Positions 18,519-27,852 of a stretch of 64,000 bases of DNA are shown here, one piece after another (position 1 is the first letter of the stretch; each line of letters begins with the position of its first letter). Under the pieces are notes generated by a model. That model was given only the letters and a program-made list of their open reading frames with translations, was not told the origin of the DNA and made no database searches. Position numbers and translations under genes: made by a program. This stretch comes from an uncultured Eubacteriales bacterium (lineage in GTDB: Bacteria; Bacillota; Clostridia; Lachnospirales; Lachnospiraceae): positions 1-64,000 of the forward strand of contig OMZX01000001.1 of NCBI GenBank assembly GCA_900315665.1, in the 5' to 3' direction.

Positions 18519-20392
18519 AGCTAGTCCGTCTTCATATTGATGGGTTTGGAAAATTTCATCAGCTCGATATATCCTGTGAACAGGGGTTGAATATCATTTA
18601 CGGAAAAAATGAGGCGGGAAAGTCCACACTGCATGCGTTTATCAAGGCGATGCTTTACGGCTTCCATAAAATTCCCGGTCATGGTCCTGAGCATGACCTC
18701 CGCACGAAGTATGAGCCCTGGAAGTCGCCGGAGGAATACGGCGGTACACTGCTTCTGGAGCAGGAGGGTAGACAGTACGAGATTCAGAGAAACTTTCAGG
18801 AAAATGCAGAAACTCTATCCATTCTCGATGTTGAGAAGGGGATCGCGCTCGAAGACCCGGAGGCTTTTCTTAAGACGATGCTTGGTACGGTAACGGAAAC
18901 TACGTTTGACAATACCGTCAGCATCGGACAACTCCGCTCGGCAACCGGGCAGGGGATGGTCGCTGAACTCCAGAAATATATCCGGAATCTTTCTACAACC
19001 GGTGATCTTTCTTTGAGCGCAGAGGATGCGATCAATGATCTGGATGCCGAGAAAAATGCGCTGTCACATCAACTAGTGCCGCAGGCTGCGAAATCCTATG
19101 CTTCCCTTGTCGGAGAAATCCGGAATATGGAGAAGGAAATCGCGAAGCCGGAATATGCCAATGAATATCGAAAAATCCAGTCGCTTCGTGAGGAGACAAG
19201 AGACCGCGAGATTGACCGGCAGACAAAAAAGGAGCTTCTCCTTCAGCGTATCGCATCAGAGCAGACGACGATGGAGCAGTCCGGCTTCCACGAGCCGCCG
19301 GAAATAGAAGAGGCGGTCCAGCGGACAGATACAGCTTATCAGACGTATCAGACGCTCTCCGGGAAAGCCGGCGCTAATGCTTTGATCGCACCGATTCTTC
19401 TCCTTGCGCTGACGCTTTTTGGCGCCGTTCTTTCTGTCCTAATCTATCTTTCCATTAGAGGACAGCTGCCACCGATGGCTGCAGCATTAGCTGCGATGAA
19501 TTTTAATCCGCCGGTTCTTTTGGTGGTGTGTGCCGGTATCTCTGTACTTCTTCTGGTCATCAGTCTCTTTCTGTTTGTACGAAGAAGCCGGAGAAAAAAG
19601 TCTCTGGATGCTGCCGCCGCAATGATCCGTGGAATCCTCACGAAGCAGTTCGGCGCCGGGGATATTACAGCAGAAGCAATGGATGCTTTTCATACCCATA
19701 TGAAGGCCTTGATCGATACATCCGATTCACTGCATGCCGATGAAGCGGAGCTTGCCGCATTGACGCAGGAGCTTCAGACACTCTCTGAAGATGAACGAAA
19801 ATATGATTTCGAGCTGCAGAAGGAAAATGAAAAGCAGAGCGAGCTTGATGGCAAGCTGCAGCATCTTTCCAGTATCCGGAATCAGGCGGACATTCTCGCC
19901 GGTACCGTGCAGCGGAACAAGGAAATCTCTGAAAAGCTAGATGCCTTAAGTCTTGCGATCGAGACGCTTGAAGAACTTACAGGAACCATCGGACAGAGCT
20001 TCGGACATTATCTCAATGAAGAAGCCGGTAAGCTCATCTCCGGCATCACCGGCGGCATCTACGATTCTATGTGGATTGACCAGAAGCTCAATATCTACAT
20101 GAACACACCGGATAAGATGGTGCCGCTTGAGGATGTTTCTTCGGGTACGATGGACCAGATCTATCTTGCGGTCCGGCTCGCAGCCGCGAGTCTCCTGCAG
20201 TCCTCCGTCACGGATCGTCTGCCACTCATCTTCGATGACTCCTTCGCGATGTATGACGAGGACCGCCTCCGCTCCGCTCTCCACTTCATCACCGAAATTC
20301 ACACCGGCCAGATTCTCCTGTTTACATGCCATACAAGAGAAAAGCGGATTTTGGAGGAAGAAAATATTCCATACAACATGACTGAACTGTAA
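18515..20392 (+). CDS. SbcC/YhaN-type ATPase with two membrane segments
   Basis: 625 aa. N-terminal AAA half with YGKNEAGKSTLHAFIKAMLYG (Walker A, about 30-38), coiled coil from about 200 to 270, two hydrophobic segments (about 293-315 and 330-355) and a second coiled coil. The C-terminal half follows with the ABC-like signature SSGTMDQIYLAVRLA and Walker B LPLIFDDSF. Architecture as in YhaN, where the SMC-like arm is broken by membrane helices, so the complex with the upstream nuclease is probably membrane-held. Start overlaps the upstream stop (ATGA). Confidence 0.85.
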   Translation: MKLVRLHIDGFGKFHQLDISCEQGLNIIYGKNEAGKSTLHAFIKAMLYGFHKIPGHGPEHDLRTKYEPWKSPEEYGGTLLLEQEGRQYEIQRNFQENAETLSILDVEKGIALEDPEAFLKTMLGTVTETTFDNTVSIGQLRSATGQGMVAELQKYIRNLSTTGDLSLSAEDAINDLDAEKNALSHQLVPQAAKSYASLVGEIRNMEKEIAKPEYANEYRKIQSLREETRDREIDRQTKKELLLQRIASEQTTMEQSGFHEPPEIEEAVQRTDTAYQTYQTLSGKAGANALIAPILLLALTLFGAVLSVLIYLSIRGQLPPMAAALAAMNFNPPVLLVVCAGISVLLLVISLFLFVRRSRRKKSLDAAAAMIRGILTKQFGAGDITAEAMDAFHTHMKALIDTSDSLHADEAELAALTQELQTLSEDERKYDFELQKENEKQSELDGKLQHLSSIRNQADILAGTVQRNKEISEKLDALSLAIETLEELTGTIGQSFGHYLNEEAGKLISGITGGIYDSMWIDQKLNIYMNTPDKMVPLEDVSSGTMDQIYLAVRLAAASLLQSSVTDRLPLIFDDSFAMYDEDRLRSALHFITEIHTGQILLFTCHTREKRILEEENIPYNMTEL

Positions 20393-20424
20393 AAAAAGCT
20401 GACGCTTACGCGTCAGCTTTTTTT
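20392..20424. terminator. Bidirectional terminator
   Basis: A-run, AGCTGACGC-TTAC-GCGTCAGCT, T-run. It serves both convergent genes (YhaN-like from the left, mtnN from the right). Confidence 0.95.
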
Positions 20425-21115
20425 ATATTCTCTTAATGATTGCTTCGGTAAGGTTCACGCAGTGGGTGATGGCCTTTTTCTCGAAGGTCGGGTAGTCCTC
20501 GGTGGCGGAGTCGTCGGCCTTGTCGGAAATGGCGCGGACGATGAGGAAGGGTACCTTATTCTGCCATGCGATCTGGGCGATGGCGGCTCCCTCCATCTCG
20601 CAGCAGCGGCCCTGGAAATGGGAGATGATCCAGTCCTTGGTCTCATGGTCCGAGACGAACTTGTCACCGGAGCAGACACGCCCGATGAAGGTCCGGATCT
20701 CCGGGTTAACCTTTTTGTTTTCTTCTTCGGCGATGCCGATAAGTGTATCGGATGCCTTGAAGGCCATGGTGCCGACACGCGGGATCTCACCGAGCTGATA
20801 ACCGAAATTGGTGGCGTCCATGTCATACTGGACGGCATCTTCGGAAAGTACGATGTCTCCGATATCGATATGAGCATCGAGTGAGCCGGCGATGCCGGTA
20901 TTGATTACATAGTCTACATGGTATCGGTCGATCAGCACGGCTGTGCAGGCGCCGGCGTTGACCTTGCCGATGCCGGAACGGACTACGACGACATCCTTGC
21001 CGGACAGCTTTCCGGTTACGAAGGTGAGTCCTGTGTGCTGCTCTTCCATCGTATCTGTAAGGTCCGCCTTTAGCTTAGCGACCTCTTCATCCATTGCACC
21101 GATGATACCAATCAT
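20423..21115 (-). CDS. mtnN: 5'-methylthioadenosine / S-adenosylhomocysteine nucleosidase
   Basis: 230 aa, family length. It hydrolyses MTA and SAH (and feeds the AI-2 route if LuxS is present). MIGIIGAMDEE start with catalytic Glu, SGIGKVNAG, EMEGAAIAQ and RAISDKAD with catalytic Asp are all seen. It overlaps murG by 4 bp, forming an HIT-murG-mtnN operon. Confidence 0.95.
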   Translation of the reverse strand: MIGIIGAMDEEVAKLKADLTDTMEEQHTGLTFVTGKLSGKDVVVVRSGIGKVNAGACTAVLIDRYHVDYVINTGIAGSLDAHIDIGDIVLSEDAVQYDMDATNFGYQLGEIPRVGTMAFKASDTLIGIAEEENKKVNPEIRTFIGRVCSGDKFVSDHETKDWIISHFQGRCCEMEGAAIAQIAWQNKVPFLIVRAISDKADDSATEDYPTFEKKAITHCVNLTEAIIKRI

Positions 21116-22203
21116 ATCTTCTCCTTTCCTTTGACGACGCTGTCAATGACTCTGAGTACCTGATCCGCACCGGATTCCTCCTGTGCTTCTTCCATCGCTT
21201 TGATGTATTTCCCGCGATTTTCGTAGGTGGTACGGATGCTTTCAAGGAGCTTCTCCGGCTCTTTCTCGATTTCGTGCTGGTCCAGCACGACGCTGAAGCC
21301 CTGCTTTTCAAAGGACTGTGCGTTCAGAATCTGATCGCCGCGGGATGCATCAAGCGGCAGCGGAATCAGAATATTTGGCTTCTTGAGTGCGAGAATCTCG
21401 CAGATGACATTTGCTCCGGCTCTTGAGATAAGGAGATCTGCAGCCGCATAGAGATGCTGCAGGCCGTCTCCGATATATTCGTACTGTTTATAGCCCGGGG
21501 TGCCTTCGAGTGTTTCATCAAGGTGTCCTTTGCCGGCGACATGAATGACATCGAAGGTTTTTAGAATCTCTGGCAGTGACGCTCTGACGGCCTGATTGAT
21601 CGCGACGGAGCCAAGTGAGCCGCCGATGATCATGAGCACCGGCTTCGTGCCATCGAAGCCGTTCATACGGAGACCCTCTGCACGGTCACCCGAAAGAAGC
21701 ATTGCGCGGATGGGGTCGCCAGTCAGAACAGCCTTGTCCTTCGGAAGCTTTTCAAGTGTTTCCGGGAAGTTACAGCAGATTTTCTCTGCATATTTCAGGC
21801 AAAGCCTGTTTGCCAGGCCGGGCGTCATGTCGGATTCATGTGTGACGACCGGAATATGGAGGCTATGTGCTGCGTACACGACCGGTACCGCGACGAAGCC
21901 GCCCTTCGAAAAGACGATAGACGGGCGAATGCTCTTCAGTGCTTTTTTTGCTTCGAAATAACCCTTGATGACACGGAAGGGATCAGAAAAATTCTTGATA
22001 TCAAAATAGCGGCGAAGCTTGCCTGTCGCGATGCCGGTGTACGGGACGCCCTGCTCCGCCATCAGGGTCTTTTCGATGCCCTGGTAGGAGCCGATGTAGT
22101 AAACCTCATAACCCTCCTCGCGGAGGCCTGGCAGTAATGCAATATTCGCCGTCACATGACCGGCTGTTCCGCCGCCGGTCAGCACGATTCTCTGTTTCGT
22201 CAT
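21112..22203 (-). CDS. murG: UDP-GlcNAc:lipid I N-acetylglucosaminyltransferase MurG
   Basis: 363 aa. It makes lipid II on the inner face of the membrane. GGGTAGHV loop (10-17), SKGGFVAVPVVYAA, VTHESDMTPGLANR, IGGSLGS and RAGANVICE donor-site motifs are present. It is located outside the usual division-and-cell-wall cluster, coupled by 4-bp overlaps to the HIT gene upstream and mtnN downstream. Confidence 0.96.
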   Translation of the reverse strand: MTKQRIVLTGGGTAGHVTANIALLPGLREEGYEVYYIGSYQGIEKTLMAEQGVPYTGIATGKLRRYFDIKNFSDPFRVIKGYFEAKKALKSIRPSIVFSKGGFVAVPVVYAAHSLHIPVVTHESDMTPGLANRLCLKYAEKICCNFPETLEKLPKDKAVLTGDPIRAMLLSGDRAEGLRMNGFDGTKPVLMIIGGSLGSVAINQAVRASLPEILKTFDVIHVAGKGHLDETLEGTPGYKQYEYIGDGLQHLYAAADLLISRAGANVICEILALKKPNILIPLPLDASRGDQILNAQSFEKQGFSVVLDQHEIEKEPEKLLESIRTTYENRGKYIKAMEEAQEESGADQVLRVIDSVVKGKEKI

Positions 22204-22619
22204 CCAAGCTTACCCTTAATCTCCTCGCAGACCTCGCGGAGACCCTCCGGTGTCGAAGTACCCGGCTTCCAGAGTACCATTTCGTCAGGATTACCGTAGC
22301 GCGGAATAATGTGCGTGTGGAAATGATGCACGGTCTGGCCCGCTGCTTCGCCGTTATTCTGAACGACATTGAAGCCCTTGGCGCCGAGTGCCTCCTCCAT
22401 TGCTTTGCCGATTTTGCCGGCAAGTGGCAGCACCTTGGCAGCCGTCTCGTCCGGCAGTACCGTCAGATTCTCATAATGCTCCTTCGGGAGGATCAAGCAG
22501 TGTCCCTTCGTCGCCGGATTAAGATCGAAGATCACGCGGAAAGTGTCATCCTCATATAGCGTTGTCGACGGGATTTCCCCATTCGCTATCTTACAAAAAA
22601 TACAATTGTCATCCTTCAT
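22200..22619 (-). CDS. HIT family hydrolase
   Basis: 139 aa. Histidine triad at 99-103 (QTVHHFHTHIIPR), N-terminal CIFC pair (C6, C9) and the NPATKGHCLILPKEH strand. Proteins of this type cleave nucleotide-phosphate bonds (AMP-lysine or dinucleotide substrates); the exact substrate is unknown. Confidence 0.93.
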   Translation of the reverse strand: MKDDNCIFCKIANGEIPSTTLYEDDTFRVIFDLNPATKGHCLILPKEHYENLTVLPDETAAKVLPLAGKIGKAMEEALGAKGFNVVQNNGEAAGQTVHHFHTHIIPRYGNPDEMVLWKPGTSTPEGLREVCEEIKGKLG

Positions 22620-22701
22620 GTGCTATACTCCTTTTGCATTTTATGAAAAATACATAAGCATTATACTCACCGTGTCTTCTTAAGACAAGAAAGGAAATAT
22701 T

Positions 22702-22878
22702 GTGTCTATACCTAAGGATCCTGTCATGCTGTTAAGCTACATAAACACCGAGCTTCGAGACAATTTCGATTCGCTGACCGCACTGTGCCGGGCGCTGGAT
22801 CTCGATGAAGCAGCGCTGACCGAAAAGCTCGCGGCGATAGACTATCATTATGACGCGTCTACCAACTCCTTCCGCTAA
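22702..22878 (+). CDS. DUF4250 small protein (GTG start)
   Basis: 58 aa, starting GTG with AAAGGA 6 nt upstream. It reads SIPKDPVMLLSYINTELRD, a run of helix-rich residues, then IDYHYDASTNSFR, the conserved pattern of DUF4250 (PKDP-MLLS-N-LRD, Y-Y-N-F). Function is unknown. It is transcribed divergently from the HIT-murG-mtnN operon. Its stop codon overlaps one copy of the repeated 9-mer (22877-22885). Confidence 0.9.
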   Translation: MSIPKDPVMLLSYINTELRDNFDSLTALCRALDLDEAALTEKLAAIDYHYDASTNSFR

Positions 22879-22887
22879 TGCCTACAC

Positions 22888-22941
22888 CACTGGCTAAGCA
22901 ACCGGGACGCTCAAGTACCCTGAAAAGCCTCGTAGCCAGTG
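22888..22941. terminator. Hairpin between convergent genes
   Basis: CACTGGCTA (22888-22896) pairs with TAGCCAGTG (22933-22941). It is followed by TTTCTTC on the plus strand only, so termination would be weak. Confidence 0.45.
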
Positions 22942-22949
22942 TTTCTTCA

Positions 22950-24068
22950 TTAATCTCTTCCTTTCGTTTCTGCTTCGCCAGTTTCCGGGTGGTCAATCTT
23001 CGAGACGGCGTCGATGACGGAGGTGGCGGTGCCTGCTGTGAGCATTTCACGGATCCGCTCGATGTCAGTCTCGTTCATGTGGGCCTTTCCGATGTACTGC
23101 TCGTAGGTCTTCGAAAGCTCGAGAGCCTTTGCCTGTTCTTCCGACTCGAGGGCTTTTCTTTTTTCTGTGGAATCGCTGAAATCCTTTGAAAGGGCTTCGA
23201 TGGTCTCGCGTGCACCGGACTCGATCTCGTCCGTGATGATGTTCTTTGTGACCGTTTCGAAGGTGTTTTCCGCGGCCTGCTTCTTCGCGATGACATCGTT
23301 TCTTTCCTGACGGATCTTCGCGATCTCATCATCGAAGGACTCGAGATTATAATGCTCCTCGCCCGGATCTCTGTGCACGGAGCGCTTGATTTTCTTTACC
23401 TTCCTCTTATTGGCGCGGATTCTGTTTTTGATATCTCTGCCCTGTCGGATCGTTTCGCCGTGCTTCCCGACGGTTCGATTGTTAATGAGCACATAAAGAC
23501 CGCCAAAGATGAAAATGTCAACAAGGTAAATGATAAACAGCATAAATTCTTTATGCTGCGGGATCAGCATGTAGATGATATAGGGAAGCAGTGCAAAGAT
23601 GATGGCAAATACCAGGATCAGTGTCAGAATTTCCTTAAAGCCTGATGGCTTAAAGAAGGTGTAAAACACATCCGTCGTGCAGAAGGAGGAGACATTGTTC
23701 TGCTTCATGACTGCTTTAATCTGGCGCCTAAGCTCCTTGTTCTCGACGAGAAAGGGCTCCGTCTCGGTACGGATTCTTCCCTTTACGCCCTCCTTACGGG
23801 CCTTTTCGCGCTCCTGTGTGGCTTTTTTAAGCCGCGTATCGATCTTTCCGATCTCGGCATCATAGGTCGATGTCACCTCATCCTGCCGCGTTTTGATGGT
23901 CTTTTCGATCTTCTCCTGAACGCGCTTCTTCTCTTTTTCCAGCGCCTGTCCGGCGTTCTTTTCCCTGTCTCTTTCCTCCTCGAGACTCTTTTTCAGCTCG
24001 CTATACGCACTGACGGCTTCTTCGGCCGCATTTAGAAACTCAATCGGATTCTCCGTTTCCTGCCCCAT
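22950..24068 (-). CDS. Coiled-coil membrane protein of unknown function
   Basis: 372 aa. I do not recognise a family. Highly charged coiled coil (about 20-115), a short linker with a Cys and many aromatics, two membrane helices (about 146-170 and 176-196) joined by a very short loop, then a basic stretch RIRANKRKVKKIKR and a second coiled coil to about 320. Both coiled coils should face the same side, probably the cytoplasm. A weak tail motif (HMNETDIERIREMLTAG) ends it. It stands alone between convergent DUF4250 and divergent small genes. Confidence 0.7.
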   Translation of the reverse strand: MGQETENPIEFLNAAEEAVSAYSELKKSLEEERDREKNAGQALEKEKKRVQEKIEKTIKTRQDEVTSTYDAEIGKIDTRLKKATQEREKARKEGVKGRIRTETEPFLVENKELRRQIKAVMKQNNVSSFCTTDVFYTFFKPSGFKEILTLILVFAIIFALLPYIIYMLIPQHKEFMLFIIYLVDIFIFGGLYVLINNRTVGKHGETIRQGRDIKNRIRANKRKVKKIKRSVHRDPGEEHYNLESFDDEIAKIRQERNDVIAKKQAAENTFETVTKNIITDEIESGARETIEALSKDFSDSTEKRKALESEEQAKALELSKTYEQYIGKAHMNETDIERIREMLTAGTATSVIDAVSKIDHPETGEAETKGRD

Positions 24069-24288
24069 GATACTATCCGCCTCCGGATTCTATGATAATC
24101 TGCAGCGCTTACCGCAGGTGCCTTTTCCAATGCTTCCTGCCGCCATGCACCCGGCTTCGCTGCACATCTTTACTTTCCAAACTTTTTCAAGTATGTTTGT
24201 CGTAAACATTATCATAATATATGTTCATTTTGAACAATCTATGAACAATTTCGCATTTTTATCTGTAAATTATCAATAAGGAGCTTCT

Positions 24289-24555
24289 ATGTTTCGAATG
24301 AGTGGCGAACTCTATAAAGACGGCCGGATGATCCGGGACTGTGTTTCAAGACAGACTGGCTACGATGTGTCGAGAACCGAACATGTCTTTAAGGCGTTGC
24401 AGGAAATCTGTGAATACATGGATCTCGCCGTACCCATCTGGCTCGACCCGAATATCCGTGAATTCCAGAAAAAATCAAAAACCCTCTTCCGAAGCGACAG
24501 CTTCGTCGAACCCATCAGCTTTGATTACTTAAAGATTGAAGTGATCGAGGAGTAA
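24289..24555 (+). CDS. Conserved small protein of unknown function
   Basis: 88 aa, AAGGAGC before the ATG. No signal peptide and no membrane segment. Mixed charge, with WLDPNIREFQKKSKTLF in the middle, and an acidic end. It looks like a real gene because it has its own ribosome site and terminator. Small proteins of this look are common in Lachnospiraceae, but I cannot assign a role. Confidence 0.75.
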   Translation: MFRMSGELYKDGRMIRDCVSRQTGYDVSRTEHVFKALQEICEYMDLAVPIWLDPNIREFQKKSKTLFRSDSFVEPISFDYLKIEVIEE

Positions 24556-24575
24556 AGCCAGGATACTTAGGATTC

Positions 24576-24605
24576 GGCTGTCGCAGAATGCGGCAGCCTT
24601 TTTCG
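24576..24605 (+). terminator. Terminator of the 88-aa gene
   Basis: GGCTGTCGCA/TGCGGCAGCC stem followed by TTTTTC. Confidence 0.9.
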
Positions 24606-24621
24606 TGCCGACGTGAGGAAC

Positions 24622-24650
24622 AAAAATGGCTGTCGCGTTCTGCGACAGCC
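24622..24650 (-). terminator. Terminator of the lipoprotein gene
   Basis: Minus-strand GGCTGTCGC and GCGACAGCC arms followed by ATTTTTG. Its stem is nearly the same sequence as the plus-strand terminator 20 nt away. Confidence 0.85.
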
Positions 24651-24660
24651 ACTTCTTAAA

Positions 24661-25569
24661 TTATTCAACTACCGTGATGCCGTCACAGGACGAAACACGC
24701 ATGCGAAGCGAATCCGTATAACTGATTCGTACCTTCTTACCGACATCCTTCTTCGCTTCCGCGATGAGCTTTTCATCGCCATCCGGATTAAAACCGAACA
24801 CATCTCCTTCATCCGTCTTCAAATAAATGATGCCAGCCTTAAACTGTGCAAGCGTTCCCTGAATCTCATAAATATCCGATTTCGGGTCATCCATCATCGC
24901 TTCTGTACAGATCCGATATGAAATGGCATTCGTAAGGTCACCAAGATACAGCACCTGTACGCTGTCGCCAACCTTCGGATCACCGACAACGGTCTCATAG
25001 GACGGACGCTTGAAGGTATATTCGGTACCATCCACCGGTCCGCCTTCTTCCGGCTCACGGCCTTCATTCTCGACAACAGAGATTGAGTCAGCGGAAACTG
25101 CCGTAACCTCACCATAAACCTGCGGATCCTCGTCATAGCTTTCCGATGTGTACTCATACGGTACAGCCATCGCTACCTCCAGGACCTTCATACCGTCTGT
25201 CGGTTCCTCGCCCTCGAAGTAAACATTGACCTCATCACCGGTCATAAGCTGCCATGCGGGATTGACATACGCTTCCGAGATATCAAAGGTCATTGAGCTT
25301 CCATCATCGAGCTCAACGGTAAGGTTATTGCCCTCGAGCTTCTGAACCGTACAATCTGAAGATCCGAGATCCGTCGTATCCACCGGTCCGTCGGTCGAAT
25401 CATCCAGAGAAGTTGTTTCCGCAGCGTCAGCCTGACCGTTGTCCGAAGCTTCTGTTGTTTCCGTTGATGCGGAATTATCCTTAGCTCCGCTGTCCGATGA
25501 TTTGCTGCCGCAAGCAGCGAGTGATACAACTGCCGCGGAAAGAATCGCGGCATATAAAATCTTCTTCAT
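24661..25569 (-). CDS. Secreted lipoprotein of unknown function
   Basis: 302 aa from the ATG at 25569, chosen because GAGGAG lies 8 nt upstream. Signal peptide with lipobox SLAACG, then a Ser/Thr/Asp-rich linker (about 25-70), then a beta-rich part (about 75-300). The beta part has two similar sections about residue 80-150 and 160-230 (both with D-GS-MTF or EYTF strands and V-Y-G), perhaps a repeated barrel domain. Attached to the outside of the membrane. No recognised catalytic motif. Confidence 0.75.
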   Translation of the reverse strand: MKKILYAAILSAAVVSLAACGSKSSDSGAKDNSASTETTEASDNGQADAAETTSLDDSTDGPVDTTDLGSSDCTVQKLEGNNLTVELDDGSSMTFDISEAYVNPAWQLMTGDEVNVYFEGEEPTDGMKVLEVAMAVPYEYTSESYDEDPQVYGEVTAVSADSISVVENEGREPEEGGPVDGTEYTFKRPSYETVVGDPKVGDSVQVLYLGDLTNAISYRICTEAMMDDPKSDIYEIQGTLAQFKAGIIYLKTDEGDVFGFNPDGDEKLIAEAKKDVGKKVRISYTDSLRMRVSSCDGITVVE

Positions 25570-25602
25570 AATTATTCTCCTCAAATGCTAAAAAATCACG
25601 CG

Positions 25603-25630
25603 TGTATTACCATAGCACGTAAAATGTCAA
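25603..25630 (-). promoter_or_regulatory. Probable promoter of the lipoprotein gene
   Basis: Minus-strand TTGACA with AATACA at 16 nt (or TAATAC at 15). The spacer is slightly short. Confidence 0.45.
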
Positions 25631-25659
25631 AGTTCATTAAAAAAACTCTTACACTTTAT

Positions 25660-25695
25660 TAAAAAATCGTCGCAATGTAAAGTCTTTGCGGCGAT
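25660..25695 (-). terminator. Terminator after rarA
   Basis: Minus-strand ATCGCCGCAA and TTGCGACGAT arms (one mismatch) followed by TTTTTTAAT. Confidence 0.75.
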
Positions 25696-25758
25696 CTTCT
25701 ATCTATCGTAGTCTGAAAATGGTCTTTTATGACCTTCCTCTATGTAAATTGAGGCTGT

Positions 25759-27045
25759 TCATGACTTTTTCCTATGCGGATGCGGAAAATGATAATACTC
25801 CTTATCGCGAATTTCGTCCGGCAGGTACTGTTGTTCGACGTAATTTCCAGGGAAATCATGTGGATAAAGGTAACCGACGCCGCGGGATAGCTTCGCACTT
25901 CCGCTATAATGTGCATCCTGAAGATAGGACGGAATCGGCAGACTGCCGGAGCTTCTGACCTCGGCTGTCGCTTCCGAGATCGCCGTAACGCAGGCGTTGG
26001 ACTTCGGCGCGGAGGCAATATAGCTGGCGGCCTGGGACAGAATGATCTGGGCTTCGGGCATCCCGACACGCTCGATGGCAAGAAATGCGCTTGTCGCCAC
26101 CACCAGCGCCTCGGGGTCAGCATTGCCGACATCCTCGGAAGCGCAGATCACCATGCGGCGTGCGATGAATTTGATATCCTCTCCAGCTTCGAGCATACGG
26201 GCGAGGTAATAAACTGCGGCATCCGGGTCCGATCCGCGCATGGATTTGATGAAGGCGCTGATCGTATCATAATGATTATCGCCATCTTTATCGTAGCGGA
26301 TGGCCTTGCGCTGTATGCATTGCTCCGCTACCGGCAGTGTAATGTGAATTGCGCCGTCTGATGCTCTGTCCGTCGTGAGCACCGCAAGCTCGATCGCGTT
26401 CAGCGCGGCACGGGCATCACCGCCCGCACAGTCCGAAAGGAAATGCTTCGCATCCTCCGTGATATCCGCATGAAAAGAGCCAACGCCCTTCTTCGTGTCT
26501 GAAAGGGCCCGGTCAATCAGTGTTGCGACATTTTCATCACTTAGTGGCTTGAGTTCAAAGATCCGGGATCTCGAAAGCAGGGCGCCGTTCACCTCAAAAT
26601 ATGGGTTTTCTGTCGTAGCACCAATGAGAATGAGTGTGCCGTCCTCGACGTAGGGAAGGAGATAATCCTGCTGGGACTTGTTGAAGCGGTGAATCTCATC
26701 GATAAAAAGGATCGTCTTCCTGCCATAGCCGCCTGCGTTCTGCTTCGCCTTCGCGACGACCTCCTCGAGGTCTTTTTTTCCCGCGATGGTTGCGTTTACT
26801 TGCTCGAAATCGGCGCTCGTCGTGTTCGCGATAACCCGTGCGAGTGTCGTCTTGCCGGTGCCTGGCGGCCCGTAGAAGATGAGAGAGCTCAGCTTATCTG
26901 CTTTGATAGCCCGATACAGAAGCTTATCCTTCCCGATGATATGCTCCTGCCCGACGACCTCATCGAGCGTCTCCGGGCGCATCCGGGATGCAAGCGGCGC
27001 CTCATCCTTTTTCTTCTGTTCCGCCATATATTCAAAAAGATCCAT
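25759..27045 (-). CDS. rarA: Replication-associated recombination protein RarA
   Basis: 428 aa. AAA+ ATPase acting at stalled forks. MRPETLDEVVGQEHIIG, Walker A GPPGTGKTTLAR (about 60-71), Walker B FIDEIHRFNKSQQD, sensor I GATTENPYFEVN, and the C-terminal MgsA tetramerisation part with the SMRGSDPDAAVYYLARM signature. Single gene with its own terminator. Confidence 0.96.
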   Translation of the reverse strand: MDLFEYMAEQKKKDEAPLASRMRPETLDEVVGQEHIIGKDKLLYRAIKADKLSSLIFYGPPGTGKTTLARVIANTTSADFEQVNATIAGKKDLEEVVAKAKQNAGGYGRKTILFIDEIHRFNKSQQDYLLPYVEDGTLILIGATTENPYFEVNGALLSRSRIFELKPLSDENVATLIDRALSDTKKGVGSFHADITEDAKHFLSDCAGGDARAALNAIELAVLTTDRASDGAIHITLPVAEQCIQRKAIRYDKDGDNHYDTISAFIKSMRGSDPDAAVYYLARMLEAGEDIKFIARRMVICASEDVGNADPEALVVATSAFLAIERVGMPEAQIILSQAASYIASAPKSNACVTAISEATAEVRSSGSLPIPSYLQDAHYSGSAKLSRGVGYLYPHDFPGNYVEQQYLPDEIRDKEYYHFPHPHRKKS

Positions 27046-27150
27046 GATACCTTCCTCTTGCGTTTAAAAATTACCTTTCATAACAGTATATGCGAAATCG
27101 GAAGAAGGTTCCATGGTCTTTTTCTATTCCACTTATTCAGTTTGTTCCTT

Positions 27151-27765
27151 CTACGTTTTCTCGACGCTGAACCGGCTCCGGACTGCGGCCTCGAGGATAT
27201 CGACACACCCCTCCACGCCGAAGCTCTCGGAATCAATCATGATATCCTTTCCCTTTTTCTGGTTCCAGTGGTTCATAGAATAGAACTTATAGTAGTTTTC
27301 TCGCGTCTCGTCCTTCTCACGGATCAGCTTTCTGGCATCCTTTCTCGTGATTCCATTCTGCGCCATGATCGTGTCAACCCGAAAGTCTTCCGGTGCATAG
27401 ATGTAGACATTGATGACATCCTTCTTATTCCGTAGAATATAGTCGCTCAGTCTGCCAATGAGCACACATGACTCCTTTTCATACAAATCCTGAATGACCT
27501 CTGCTTCCTTGTTAAAAAGCCGGTCCTCCAGTGTATCGCTGCCGTTTTCGATGCCGAACAGTGGCGCAAGGAAACGCCGTTCTACGCTTTCATCATGCTG
27601 GCTCATAAATTCTGTATCGATGCCGGTTCTTCTCGCCGCGCGCTCCAGAAGCTCTTTATCATAGAAATTAACGCCGAGACGTCTTGAAAGAAGTTTCCCG
27701 ATATCATGCCCCTTCGCACCGGAAAGCCGCGCGATCGTCACTGCAAAATGCTGTAATTCTCTCAT
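27151..27765 (-). CDS. Cytidylate-kinase-like P-loop protein
   Basis: 204 aa. It resembles the cytidylate kinase-like family common in Clostridia: an N-terminal G-AKGHDIGKLLSRRLGVNFYDKELLE segment stands in for the P-loop (ARLSGAKG), and a lid-like part with RKDARKLIREKDETRENYYKFY follows. The P-loop is degenerate (no GKS/T), so enzyme activity is doubtful; some members lie next to transport genes. It sits 87 bp after the amino-acid ABC operon. Confidence 0.75.
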   Translation of the reverse strand: MRELQHFAVTIARLSGAKGHDIGKLLSRRLGVNFYDKELLERAARRTGIDTEFMSQHDESVERRFLAPLFGIENGSDTLEDRLFNKEAEVIQDLYEKESCVLIGRLSDYILRNKKDVINVYIYAPEDFRVDTIMAQNGITRKDARKLIREKDETRENYYKFYSMNHWNQKKGKDIMIDSESFGVEGCVDILEAAVRSRFSVEKT

Positions 27766-27852
27766 TCCTCTTTACCTCATACATTTTTAGGATGCCGGCT
27801 GCTCTCAATTTAAAGGTTTAAGCACATTCTCGCACAGCCGGTGCCGTAAGCA

